From the NCBI GenBank assembly GCA_041581135.1, contig JBFGCM010000044.1, positions 1 through 29,127 on the forward strand: a stretch of DNA of 29,127 bases, read 5' to 3'. Below, piece after piece: positions 7,887-15,351 of this stretch (positions within the stretch are counted from its first letter, which is position 1; every line of letters begins with the position of its first letter). The DNA comes from JBFGCM01 sp041581135 (lineage in GTDB: Bacteria; Actinomycetota; Acidimicrobiia; Spongiisociales; UBA5794). The notes under the pieces were generated by a model. It was not told the DNA's origin and did not search any database. It was given only the letters and a program-made list of their open reading frames with translations. Both the position numbers and the translations under genes were made by a program.

Positions 7887-8684
7887 TCAGATCACCCGAT
7901 CTCGCTGGGCGCGGCGCAACGCCCAGATGCCGAGGCCGAGGGCGAACAGCCACACCCCGGTGGCGATGGAGTCACGGATCAGCCCCCACAGCTCTGCAGA
8001 GAACAAGTCGAGATACAGGTCCGGGGGCGACGCGAGCAACTCCGATTCGACCACGAGCGACGGGATGAAGACCGTGGCGACGATGAAGTAGGCGACGATG
8101 GCGACGGTCTTGAGCCAGACCTGGGCGCTGGAGAAGCGTTCCGAGCCCACCCGCCGCGCCACGACCAGCGGAGCCACCACCACGACGGCGACGGCCAACG
8201 CGATGAGGAAGGCCGCGACCGAAGTGACGACCGTACCGATCGGCAGTTGGGTGGCTGCCGGCACCCCTTCAGGGGCCGGCGCAGCCTCCGGCGGGGGTAC
8301 TTCCACCCCTATGCCTTCTTGGACGAAGGCCACCACGGCATCGACCTGATCGGTACTCAGCGCCGAGAACGCCGGCATCGCCCCGTCATAGGTGACGCCA
8401 TTCACCTCGAGGGGGCCGACCCGTCCGCCCACCACGACCGACCGCACGTACTCGACGTCGGCGAGGTTCGGATTGTCCACCAGCGGCGGGAAGACGCCGG
8501 ACACGCCGCTGCCATCGGCTTGGTGACAGGCCTGGCAATTCGCCTCGTAGACGAGGCGGCCCTCGGCGATGAGGCGCTCCGTGTCCTCTTGTGCCACGAC
8601 CGACGGCGTGACGGTACCGAGCGCGGAGAAGACCCAGAGGAAGAGCAGCCCGATGACACCAACGTGGGTCAGACGGGTGCGCAT
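7887..8684 (-). CDS. Cytochrome c with three C-terminal membrane helices, first gene of the bc-type operon
   Basis: 265 residues from the ATG at 8684. A signal peptide or anchor (about 8-30) precedes a single cytochrome c domain with heme motif CQACH (Cys50, Cys53, His54) and likely axial Met103 in GAMPAF. A Pro/Ala/Glu linker (about 128-145) leads to three hydrophobic helices (about 150-173, 191-212, 240-257) and a basic end. The heme domain should face outward. This heme-plus-three-helix layout is not the diheme QcrC of common actinobacterial complexes. As the first gene it probably encodes a core or docking subunit of the complex. No strong ribosome site is seen upstream. It is divergent from the oxidase genes across a 244-base shared control region. 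Confidence 0.8.
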   Translation of the reverse strand: MRTRLTHVGVIGLLFLWVFSALGTVTPSVVAQEDTERLIAEGRLVYEANCQACHQADGSGVSGVFPPLVDNPNLADVEYVRSVVVGGRVGPLEVNGVTYDGAMPAFSALSTDQVDAVVAFVQEGIGVEVPPPEAAPAPEGVPAATQLPIGTVVTSVAAFLIALAVAVVVVAPLVVARRVGSERFSSAQVWLKTVAIVAYFIVATVFIPSLVVESELLASPPDLYLDLFSAELWGLIRDSIATGVWLFALGLGIWALRRAQRDRVI

Positions 8685-8825
8685 CGCTGATCGACGCCCC
8701 GGTGGAGGCGAGGACGAACCCTTCCCACTGCTGCGGTGACGGTGGCCCGGCGCCGCCTTGCGCGGCCGCAGCCGCTCCCGGTGTTGCACGGGATAGATGC
8801 TAGATCGGAAGGGCGTGCCTAAATT

Positions 8826-8839
8826 GGGTCTTTGGTCCC
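8826..8839. promoter_or_regulatory. DosR-like box between the bc-type and ba3 oxidase operons
   Basis: GGGTCTTTGGTCCC matches 12 of 14 positions of the dormancy regulator DosR/DevR core GGGACTWWAGTCCC. It lies in the divergent control region, about 90 bases before the oxidase start and about 140 before the cytochrome c start. No dosR or sensor kinase gene is in the window. A hypoxia- or redox-responsive response regulator site is inferred from sequence likeness only. Confidence 0.3.
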
Positions 8840-8854
8840 ATCTGTTTCGGGACC
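8834..8854. repeat. Inverted repeat overlapping the DosR-like box
   Basis: GGTCCC (8834-8839) and GGGACC (8849-8854) are perfect inverted arms separated by nine bases, so the right half of the DosR-like box is reused in a second dyad. It could be a tandem operator for a dimeric regulator or, in RNA, a small hairpin in a leader. Confidence 0.35.
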
Positions 8855-8928
8855 TCGAACCGGAGTCGCCGTTCGTTGCGCCGGCAAGGCTTGCGTACGA
8901 GTGGTGACTGCGAGGAGGGAGACCGGCT

Positions 8929-9120
8929 ATGCCAGCCGACCGGCCTGACGCGAACGGGCTCGGCCTCGACGCGCGGCACGACGACTTCGACGTGGACACG
9001 TTCGATCGAGACTTCAAGCCGCGGGGCACCGTTGCCGTGGTGGTCGCCTTCACGGCAGCCCTCTTCCTCCTGTGGCTCGCGGTGTACCTGATCCTGCTGG
9101 CACGAGGCGTGACCGTATGA
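8929..9120 (+). CDS. Small single-helix subunit of ba3-type oxidase (subunit IIa-like)
   Basis: 63 residues. An acidic soluble N terminus (about 1-33) is followed by one membrane helix (about 34-58) and a short basic end. Its size, single helix and position directly before subunit II match the small subunit IIa or CoxI/II-associated proteins of B-family oxidases, though the sequence itself is too short to assign firmly. A strong ribosome site (GGAGGGAG) precedes the ATG. Its TGA overlaps the next ATG (ATGA), coupling it to subunit II. Confidence 0.7.
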   Translation: MPADRPDANGLGLDARHDDFDVDTFDRDFKPRGTVAVVVAFTAALFLLWLAVYLILLARGVTV

Positions 9121-9641
9121 GCGAGCTGATGCCCGGGCCCGAAGAAGGCATGGACGCCGCGACCAGTCACCACGACCCGTATGAGCGGCGCTGGATGGGC
9201 GTCTCGATCGGCATACTTCTGACGTTTGCGCTCAGCGTGGCGATCACCGGCTTTGCGCTCGGATTCCAGGTACCGGGCGACCACGCTCGGGTCGATCCCA
9301 GGACCGTCGCCGACACACCTCCGTGGGACCGACCAGGACTGGTCGAGGTCGGAGACGGCGAGTACGAGGTCTACATGCTGGCGCGCCAGTACTTGTACGA
9401 GCCGAATCAGATCACGGTGCCCGCCGGTTCGACGGTGACCTTCTACGTCACCAGCGTCGACGTGCAACACGGCTTCAAGCTGCAGGACACGAACGTCAAC
9501 ATGCAGGTGGTGCCGGGCCACGTGTCGAAGCTCACGGCCGATTTCGACCGGCCCGGCGAGTTCCCCTAGATCTGCAACGAGTTCTGCGGCATCGGCCACG
9601 CCGCCATGTTCGGAACGCTGACCGTGACGGAAGGTGGATGA
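9117..9641 (+). CDS. coxB: ba3-type cytochrome c oxidase subunit II, interrupted by an in-frame TAG
   Basis: The frame from 9117 encodes one membrane helix (about 27-50) and a cupredoxin domain with the first CuA ligand His118 (DVQHGF). It then meets TAG at 9567-9569 (codon 151). In the same frame it continues with ICNEFCGIGH and ends at TGA 9639-9641. The continuation supplies the rest of the CuA site: Cys153, Glu155 (backbone), Cys157, His161 and Met164. The spacing matches Thermus thermophilus subunit II with an offset of 4. Read literally, the protein stops at residue 150 without CuA and could not accept electrons from cytochrome c. Every other element is intact: the family length, the ATGA coupling upstream and the overlap with the oxidase subunit I start at 9634. 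A sequencing error, a recent nonsense mutation or readthrough are the options; error or fresh mutation is simplest. Confidence 0.85.
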
Positions 9642-11319
9642 GCCCGTGTTGACCCGAGAGACGACTCAGGCACCCTACGAGCTCACGAAAGCCGACAAGC
9701 GCTTCGTCGGCGCCCACCTCGTGGTCGCCGTGCTGGCATTGAGCATCGGCAGCCTCTTCGGTCCGCTCCAGGCCTTCGAGTGGTCCGGCCTCGATCTCTA
9801 CGGCCTCTTGGAGCCCATCGGGCTCGGCGACTACTACAAGGGACTCACGCTCCACGGCGTGCTGAACGCCCTGGTCTGGACCACGTTCTTCATCACCGGT
9901 TTTCTGACGCTGACGACGATCATCGGTCTGCGCCGCGATCTGAAGTACCCGATGCTCAACCGGGTGGGGTTCTACACCATGGTCGTCGGCCTGGTGATGG
10001 CCGGCGTGGCCATCCTGGGCGGGTGGGCCACGGTGCTCTACACGTTCTATCCCCCGCTCGAGGCGAGCTGGGCGTTCTACCTGGGGCTGACCCTGGTGGT
10101 GGTCGGCAGCTGGATCGAGGGATACGGCTTCTTCTTCACGTACTACGAGTGGCGCAAGGAGAACCCAGCGGTGCGAACGCCGTTCATCGCGTTTGCCGGC
10201 CTCATCACCATGGCGATGTGGCAGATCGCCACCCTGGGCGTCGCCACGGAGATCCTGACGATGCTCCTGCCCAAGGCGATCGGTCTGACCAACGGGACCG
10301 ATCCCATGCTCGGCAGGACGTTCTTCTGGTTCACGGGCCACCCGTTGGTGTACTTCTGGCTGCTCCCCGCTTACCTGTCGTGGTACGGCATGCTGCCCAA
10401 GCAAGCCGGGGGCAAGCTGTTCTCGGACTCGCTGGCACGGCTCGCCTTCTGGCTGTTCCTGCTGCTGTCGGTGCCGGTGGGCTTCCATCATCAGTTCGTT
10501 GACCCCGGGATCCCCGTGGGCTGGAAGGCGATTCACGCGTCGCTCACGTACGGCGTGGCGTTCCCTTCGCTCCTGACGTTGTTCACCGTCGTCGCATCGC
10601 TCGAGTACGCCGGCCGCAAGCGCGGAGGCAAGGGATTGTTCGGCTGGATCCGTGCCCTCCCGTGGTCGAACCCGGGTGTGTCCGCCCAGCTCCTCGCCGG
10701 CATCCTGTTCATGTTCGGCGGTATCGGGGGCATCACGAACGCCAGCTACAACATCAACCTCGTCGTGCACAACACTGCGTGGATTCCCGGCCACTTCCAC
10801 TTGACGGTGGCCACGGCGGTGACGCTGTCGTTCATGGGCATCAGCTACTGGCTCGTGCCGTACTTGACGGGCAAGCCGTTGTGGAAGCCCAAGCTGGCCG
10901 TGCTCCAGACGTGGACCTGGTTCGTCGGCATGCTCATCTTCTCGAACGCCATGCACGTGCTCGGGCTGCTCGGCGCGCCGCGGCGAACCCCACTCGGCGA
11001 GGCCCCGTACGTGCCCGACGAGTGGGGCGGCCATCTGTTCCGGATGAGCCTCGGTGGCGCCATCCTGTTGATCGGCGTGATCCTCTACGTGGTCATCGTC
11101 GTCCGCACCGCACTCCAGAAGGAACGGCTCCCTGAGGAGGCCCGGGTCGAAGTGCCCATCGCCGAGTCCCGGTTCCACCCGCAGCTCACCCCGCTGTGGC
11201 TCGACAGGTGGCGGCCGTGGATCGTCGGCACCATCCTGCTGATCCTGATCGCGTACGGCCCGCAGCTCGTGGAGCAGATCGCCAACGCCGAGTACAGCAG
11301 CCCCGGCTTCTCGCCGTGA
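9634..11319 (+). CDS. coxA: ba3-type (B-family) cytochrome c oxidase subunit I
   Basis: 561 residues from a GTG at 9634 that overlaps the end of the subunit II frame; a GTG at 9646 is possible. About 13 membrane helices are present. Metal ligands can all be located and sit three residues after their Thermus thermophilus ba3 equivalents: His74 and His389 for the low-spin heme, His387 for the active-site heme, His236, His285 and His286 for CuB, and Tyr240 in HPLVYFW for the cross-linked tyrosine. The B-family character is also seen in GHFHLTV and the paired short subunit II. The enzyme reduces oxygen to water and pumps protons, usually with high oxygen affinity. It is followed 19 bases later by a lipoprotein cytochrome c. 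Confidence 0.95.
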   Translation: MDEPVLTRETTQAPYELTKADKRFVGAHLVVAVLALSIGSLFGPLQAFEWSGLDLYGLLEPIGLGDYYKGLTLHGVLNALVWTTFFITGFLTLTTIIGLRRDLKYPMLNRVGFYTMVVGLVMAGVAILGGWATVLYTFYPPLEASWAFYLGLTLVVVGSWIEGYGFFFTYYEWRKENPAVRTPFIAFAGLITMAMWQIATLGVATEILTMLLPKAIGLTNGTDPMLGRTFFWFTGHPLVYFWLLPAYLSWYGMLPKQAGGKLFSDSLARLAFWLFLLLSVPVGFHHQFVDPGIPVGWKAIHASLTYGVAFPSLLTLFTVVASLEYAGRKRGGKGLFGWIRALPWSNPGVSAQLLAGILFMFGGIGGITNASYNINLVVHNTAWIPGHFHLTVATAVTLSFMGISYWLVPYLTGKPLWKPKLAVLQTWTWFVGMLIFSNAMHVLGLLGAPRRTPLGEAPYVPDEWGGHLFRMSLGGAILLIGVILYVVIVVRTALQKERLPEEARVEVPIAESRFHPQLTPLWLDRWRPWIVGTILLILIAYGPQLVEQIANAEYSSPGFSP

Positions 11320-11338
11320 GCGGTCACCGGAGGTCGGG

Positions 11339-11812
11339 GTGACGCCGGAGCACCCTCCGGACCGATCACCAGCGATGACAGCCACGGACTTGCGGGCATC
11401 CCGCCCCGGAGCGGGCCGGTGGTGGCCGCGCATGGCGGTGCTCAGCGTCGGACTTGCCTTGTTCGTCGCCGGCTGCGGCGACGGCGAGCCGTTGAGCCCG
11501 GAGGCGGCGGCCGGCGAGGCGTTGTTCGCCGAGCGGGTGATCGCGCCCAATCCGGGCTGCATCACCTGCCACTCGCTCGAGGACGATGCCCGCCTGACCG
11601 GTCCCTCCATGGCGGGGATCGCCACCCGTGCCGGAAGCCGTGTCACCGGGCTGAGCGCCGCCGAGTACCTTCGCACCTCGATCCTTGAACCCGATGCGTT
11701 CGTCGTCGACGGTTTCGACGACGACCTCATGCCGGAGAACTGGGCCGACGTGCTCGGCGAGGAGGATCTCGATGCGTTGGTCAGCTACCTGCTGACGCTC
11801 GAGGAGTCATGA
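11339..11812 (+). CDS. Lipoprotein cytochrome c of the oxidase operon
   Basis: 157 residues from a GTG at 11339, chosen because GGAGG lies 5 bases upstream. The N-terminal basic stretch and hydrophobic segment (about 32-45) end in lipobox VAGC, with Cys46 the lipid site. A single cytochrome c domain follows with heme motif CITCH (Cys74, Cys77, His78) and likely axial Met131 in DDLMPEN. The domain resembles the cytochrome c fused to or encoded beside oxidase subunits. It would sit on the outer membrane face and shuttle electrons from the bc-type complex to CuA of subunit II. It converges with the small gene at 11823. Confidence 0.85.
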   Translation: MTPEHPPDRSPAMTATDLRASRPGAGRWWPRMAVLSVGLALFVAGCGDGEPLSPEAAAGEALFAERVIAPNPGCITCHSLEDDARLTGPSMAGIATRAGSRVTGLSAAEYLRTSILEPDAFVVDGFDDDLMPENWADVLGEEDLDALVSYLLTLEES

Positions 11813-11822
11813 TCTTCGGCCC

Positions 11823-12242
11823 TCAGCCGGACAACTCTCCGGATTCCGAGCCGGTACCGGCGACACCATCGATGGTCGTGACCCCGATGAGCGTTTCCCC
11901 CTCCACCACGTAGCTCACGGTCCCGCTGCGCTGCGGACCGATACCCGACTCGGTCTCCCAACGCCCCTCCAGGCCCTGCGCCGTCGGCACCGCCGAGCCG
12001 GTGAGGATGGAGCCGGTGACGATCCACTCCAGGTCATAACCCTCATCGGTGCCCTCGATGATGAGCGAGCCCGAGTACCCGACGTCTTGGGCGTCGGTGC
12101 CGTTGATCAACCAGCGCCCGGTGTACGGATCCCCGTCAGCATCCGCCGGCGCCGGATTGGGTGCGATGAGCAGCGCCAGCACCACCACCACGGCGACCAC
12201 GGCGCCGACGACCATGAGCTGGGTTCGGGTGGGACGCCTCAC
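11823..12242 (-). CDS. Hypothetical membrane-anchored small protein
   Basis: 139 residues from a GTG at 12242. One strong helix (about 9-27) is followed by an outward beta-rich domain with alternating polar and hydrophobic strands (GRWLINGTD, SGSLIIEGTD, GYDLEWIVTG, LEGRWE). The pattern of TG-W-xx-G strands is reminiscent of small lipocalin-like or calycin folds, but I cannot assign a family. The start has no ribosome site and lies 9 bases after a TACACT hexamer, suggesting a leaderless mRNA. It converges on the oxidase operon and is separated from the sulfotransferase by 82 bases. Confidence 0.65.
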   Translation of the reverse strand: MRRPTRTQLMVVGAVVAVVVVLALLIAPNPAPADADGDPYTGRWLINGTDAQDVGYSGSLIIEGTDEGYDLEWIVTGSILTGSAVPTAQGLEGRWETESGIGPQRSGTVSYVVEGETLIGVTTIDGVAGTGSESGELSG

Positions 12243-12251
12243 GTCCGGCGG

Positions 12252-12257
12252 AGTGTA
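12252..12257 (-). promoter_or_regulatory. Candidate -10 element, leaderless transcript
   Basis: On the minus strand this reads TACACT, ending 9 bases before the GTG at 12242. Hexamer and spacing are identical to those before the GH57 gene at 709. No Shine-Dalgarno sequence is present. Confidence 0.4.
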
Positions 12258-12324
12258 TCGCCGCCGGTGCAGGCGACGGCGGCCGGTGAGTACCGGACCC
12301 AGCGGCGACCCGCCAGGCGACGCG

Positions 12325-13212
12325 TCAGCTCCGCCAGTCGCTCAGGTCACGACCGGTCATCTCCTCGACACGACGGATGTCCGCCTCGAAGTACGCCACG
12401 AGCTTGGCGCGGTCGGCCGGAACGATCTTGGGGCGCTCCATGTTGGCCGAGTCGATGGAACGGCGCAGCCGGCGCCGCAGCCGGTCCGGTATGACCTTCT
12501 TGCCCAATCGCTTCAGACCGCTGCCGCCCCGCAGGAATGCGTGCACGCGGGGGTGCTTGGGCATGCCGGCGGGGTTCGACTGGCGATCGTCCGCCGCTCC
12601 GGTGTAGTCGGCCACACCGAGGAACTCGTAGATCTCCGAGAAGAAGGACCCGCCGTCAGCCACGAGATCCTGAAAGAAGCACACCTTGAGGTCGCCCTCG
12701 GGAAAGCGCTTGCGGTACGCAGCGAGCTGCTCGCCATACGTGCTCATACGCCGATAGTCCCAGAACGGGGCCCAACTCTGGGCCACCCGCTCGGGCCCGG
12801 CGTCGAGAGCCTCGGTGAACGACAGCGTCTCGCGGGCCTGCCAGGTGTGCTGCAGCCATGCGCTGAACGCACGTTCCGACGGGTCGCGCAGCATGGCGAT
12901 CATGCGAACGCCGGGAAGCTCGGCCGCAATGCGATCCGCGGCGGATTCGCTGGCCAGGTAGAGCGTCGAGGCCTCTCCGACCACTGCGGCGTCGCCGGCG
13001 GCGGCGAACAGGTCCCGATAGGCCCGGGGGTCGCGCACCCCCTGACCGTCTCCCGGCCCCACGTACGGCGGGTCGTCCACTGCGGCGTAGTACCAGGGTT
13101 CCTTGTTGGCGCTCATGTAGATGTCGGGATGCCCGGTGAGCACCTCATAGAGCGTGGTGGTGCCTGCCCGCGGAGCGCCGATGATGAGCAAGTTGGGAAG
13201 CCGACCGTTCAC
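12325..13212 (-). CDS. PAPS-dependent sulfotransferase
   Basis: 295 residues from a GTG at 13212 that overlaps the upstream glycosyltransferase stop by four bases (GTGA). The 5'-phosphosulfate loop PRAGTTT (14-20) follows the first beta strand (NLLIIGA), and the 3'-phosphate motif RDPSERAFSAW begins near residue 109. Both are hallmarks of the Sulfotransfer_1/3 family, which moves sulfate from PAPS to hydroxyl or amino groups. Translational coupling to a glycosyltransferase suggests a glycan or glycolipid acceptor in the cell envelope; the acceptor is not readable from sequence. No signal peptide is seen, so the enzyme should be cytoplasmic. An earlier start at 13260 would only add an Arg-rich shadow segment. 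Confidence 0.88.
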   Translation of the reverse strand: MNGRLPNLLIIGAPRAGTTTLYEVLTGHPDIYMSANKEPWYYAAVDDPPYVGPGDGQGVRDPRAYRDLFAAAGDAAVVGEASTLYLASESAADRIAAELPGVRMIAMLRDPSERAFSAWLQHTWQARETLSFTEALDAGPERVAQSWAPFWDYRRMSTYGEQLAAYRKRFPEGDLKVCFFQDLVADGGSFFSEIYEFLGVADYTGAADDRQSNPAGMPKHPRVHAFLRGGSGLKRLGKKVIPDRLRRRLRRSIDSANMERPKIVPADRAKLVAYFEADIRRVEEMTGRDLSDWRS

Positions 13213-14282
13213 TCGGGCCCCACCAGATCGTCGAGGATCGTTGCGGCGATACGGGGCCATGCGAACTGCTCCCTGACATGCTCTCCTCGTTCAGCCGCCC
13301 GCGCCCGCCATGAGGAATAGTCGGTCACGATCGTCTCGATGGCGGCAGCCAGCTCCGACACGTTGCCCGGCTCCACGCAGATGCCACCGTCCCCCACGAT
13401 CCACTGCTGATTGGAGATGGTGGTTCCGATCACCGGAACATGTTTGAGGAGGGCCTCGATCAACGCGATCCCGAAGGCCTCGTAGTGGGTCGGAATCGCC
13501 AGGATGTCGGAGTTGGACAGTATCTCGTCGATCTGCGCATGGGGCACGCGGCCCAGCACTTCGGTCCCCGGGGGGGCTTCGATGTCGGGAGTCGCTCCCA
13601 CCACGGTGAGCCGGAGGTCGGGGACGGTGACTCGCACCTTGGCGAAGGCCTCGTAGAGATCGGGCAGACCCTTACGGTCCCAGTCGATACCGATGAACAC
13701 GATGCGGCGCCCGCCGCCGCCGGGCCCGGGCGGTCCGAGCTGCATGTTGGGGCCGGCGCCGACCACCAGCACCCGTTCCGGCTCGATTCCATACAGCTCG
13801 ACCAGCGCCTGCTTGGTCGACGGCCCCATGGAGTAGATGCGATGGGCGCCGCGCACCATTGCGGCTTCCCGCTCCTCCCATCCCGAGCTGAACTTGGAGA
13901 CGAACTCGGTCCCCAGCGACCTGCCCTCACGCCCGACCCGGTCCACATACACGCCGTAGCGAAGCTGCGGCGGGGGCACGAACGCCATGATCGACTGGAT
14001 GAACAGCACGGGCCGGTCGGTGCGCAGCGCACCACGCGCAGCCGCGGCGCGCTGCAATGCCTTGGACCAGGGAGCGGTCTTGGCGAACGGGGTGCCGAGC
14101 CCAGCCCTTCGCGCCTCGAGCATCGCCGGACCTCGAGCCAACATGAGGCGAGGAGAGCGAGCGAAGCCGATGAGGTCGAGGTCATCGACTCGGACCCGAT
14201 GCGAGGCAGCGGCGATCAACGATGGCCCTGCTCCGGAGAACGCGCCAAGCCGCACCACGCCGAGTTCCTGCATGCAGATCAT
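13209..14282 (-). CDS. Family 4 glycosyltransferase
   Basis: 357 residues from the ATG at 14282, preceded by GAGG at 9 bases; a TTG at 14297 and an ATG at 14273 are alternatives. The C-terminal Rossmann half is a clear GT-B fold: RIVFIGIDWDRKG (about 193-205, with the phosphate-contacting lysine), VVGATPD, LGRVPHAQIDEIL, and the EX7E motif Glu268/Glu276 in YEAFGIALIEAL. The N-terminal half lacks the usual Gly-rich GT4 loop and is more divergent. The enzyme transfers a sugar from a nucleotide donor. With the coupled sulfotransferase downstream it probably builds a sulfated surface glycan or glycolipid. A hairpin at 14307-14329 separates it from the menA operon. Confidence 0.87.
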   Translation of the reverse strand: MICMQELGVVRLGAFSGAGPSLIAAASHRVRVDDLDLIGFARSPRLMLARGPAMLEARRAGLGTPFAKTAPWSKALQRAAAARGALRTDRPVLFIQSIMAFVPPPQLRYGVYVDRVGREGRSLGTEFVSKFSSGWEEREAAMVRGAHRIYSMGPSTKQALVELYGIEPERVLVVGAGPNMQLGPPGPGGGGRRIVFIGIDWDRKGLPDLYEAFAKVRVTVPDLRLTVVGATPDIEAPPGTEVLGRVPHAQIDEILSNSDILAIPTHYEAFGIALIEALLKHVPVIGTTISNQQWIVGDGGICVEPGNVSELAAAIETIVTDYSSWRARAAERGEHVREQFAWPRIAATILDDLVGPE

Positions 14283-14306
14283 GCTACCGAGCCTCAAAAC
14301 GAGAGC

Positions 14307-14329
14307 GCCGGCCCTCCCCCAGGGCCGGC
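14307..14329 (-). terminator. Probable intrinsic terminator downstream of menA
   Basis: GCCGGCCCT (14307-14315) and AGGGCCGGC (14321-14329) form a perfect 9-bp GC-rich stem with a five-base loop. On the minus strand it is followed by a short GTTTTG tract about seven bases further on. GAGAGC (14301-14306) can also pair with GCTCTC (14340-14345) as an outer stem. It lies between the menA stop and the glycosyltransferase start, where transcription of the menA unit would end. The U tract is short and offset, so efficiency is uncertain. Confidence 0.5.
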
Positions 14330-14454
14330 AATGTGGGGTGCTCTCTTCGATGAAACAACCGACGAACTGCCGGGATGTATCGCGTCGTATGTGGCGAGCT
14401 GATCAAGCTCGTCCCCGTGAATATCGGTCCGATGTCGCGAAATCTTGAGCACAC

Positions 14455-15351
14455 TCAGAGCCAGATGATGCCTCCGGCGACGAGGGCGGCACTCGCCGCC
14501 TGGAGCCGGGCCGTCCCCTTGAGCACGCCGACCAGGGCCGGCCCGGTGGTCTCCGTCCACAGCGTGCGCACGAGTGGAACCGCCAGTGGCGCCGCCAGCA
14601 CTCCGAGCGCGGCACCTGCCGGCACCGGTCCCGCGGTCGAGCCGACGGCGAACACGAGAAACGGAGCTAGGACGCTCACGGCGAACAACCACTTGGTCGC
14701 TCGCCTGCCCATGATGACGGCGAGGGTCCGCTTGCCCACCGCCCGATCCGTGTCGATGTCGCGATAGTTGTTCGCGATGAGGATGGCCGCAGCCAGAAGG
14801 CCCATCGGCACCGCCAGGATCCACGCGGCAGCCGGAGCCGATCGATCGAAGACATAACGAGTGCCCACCGTCGCCACCACACCGAAGAAGGCGAACACGA
14901 ACACCTCTCCCAGGCCGCGATAGCCGTATGGGAATGGGCCACCCGTGTAGGCCAGGGCGGCCAGCATCGAGGCGACGCCGACGACGAGGATGGGCCACCC
15001 TCCCAGCCACACCAGGTAGGCACCGGCGATCGTTGCCACGCCGAACACGACCCCGATCGCCGTCCACATGGTGCGTGGCGCCACGAGCCCGGCCGCCACC
15101 ACGCGAGCCGGGCCGATTCGCTCGGCCGTGTCGGCGCCGCGCACGGCATCGGACACGTCATTGGCGAAGTTCACCCCCACCTGGATGGCGACCGAAGCGA
15201 TCAGCGTGACCACGAGAGCATCCCACCGAAACGCGCCGGCCTCGACGGCGAGCGCGCTCCCGACGACGACCGGTGCCACCGCCACCCACAGCGTGGCCGG
15301 CCTGGCGGCCATCCACCACAACGCGAGTCCGCGTGGCGGCGCCCCAGCCAT
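14455..15351 (-). CDS. menA: 1,4-dihydroxy-2-naphthoate polyprenyltransferase (UbiA family)
   Basis: 298 residues from the ATG at 15351, which shares one base with the preceding stop (TGATG). Eight to nine membrane helices are present. The two prenyl-diphosphate/Mg-binding Asp-rich motifs are NFANDVSDAVRG (from residue 61) and NNYRDIDTDRAVGKRTLA, the latter being the MenA-type version with conserved YRDxxxD and GKRTLAV. The enzyme attaches the isoprenoid tail to 1,4-dihydroxy-2-naphthoate, giving demethylmenaquinone. This supplies the quinone for the respiratory genes encoded 6 kb away. It is coupled to an alpha/beta hydrolase upstream; other men genes are not in the window. Confidence 0.92.
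   Translation of the reverse strand: MAGAPPRGLALWWMAARPATLWVAVAPVVVGSALAVEAGAFRWDALVVTLIASVAIQVGVNFANDVSDAVRGADTAERIGPARVVAAGLVAPRTMWTAIGVVFGVATIAGAYLVWLGGWPILVVGVASMLAALAYTGGPFPYGYRGLGEVFVFAFFGVVATVGTRYVFDRSAPAAAWILAVPMGLLAAAILIANNYRDIDTDRAVGKRTLAVIMGRRATKWLFAVSVLAPFLVFAVGSTAGPVPAGAALGVLAAPLAVPLVRTLWTETTGPALVGVLKGTARLQAASAALVAGGIIWL

Noticed and set aside
8784..8806. TTGCAC and TAGATC as a promoter for the oxidase operon
   Set aside because: The spacing of 11 bases is too short for a -35/-10 pair.
9532..11730. 732-codon minus-strand frame opposite oxidase subunit I
   Set aside because: Rich in Glu, Gln, His and Arg with no recognisable domain; antisense of the well supported coxA and cytochrome c genes.
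12049..13320. 423-codon plus-strand frame opposite the sulfotransferase
   Set aside because: No domain seen, and the minus strand has both PAPS-binding motifs.
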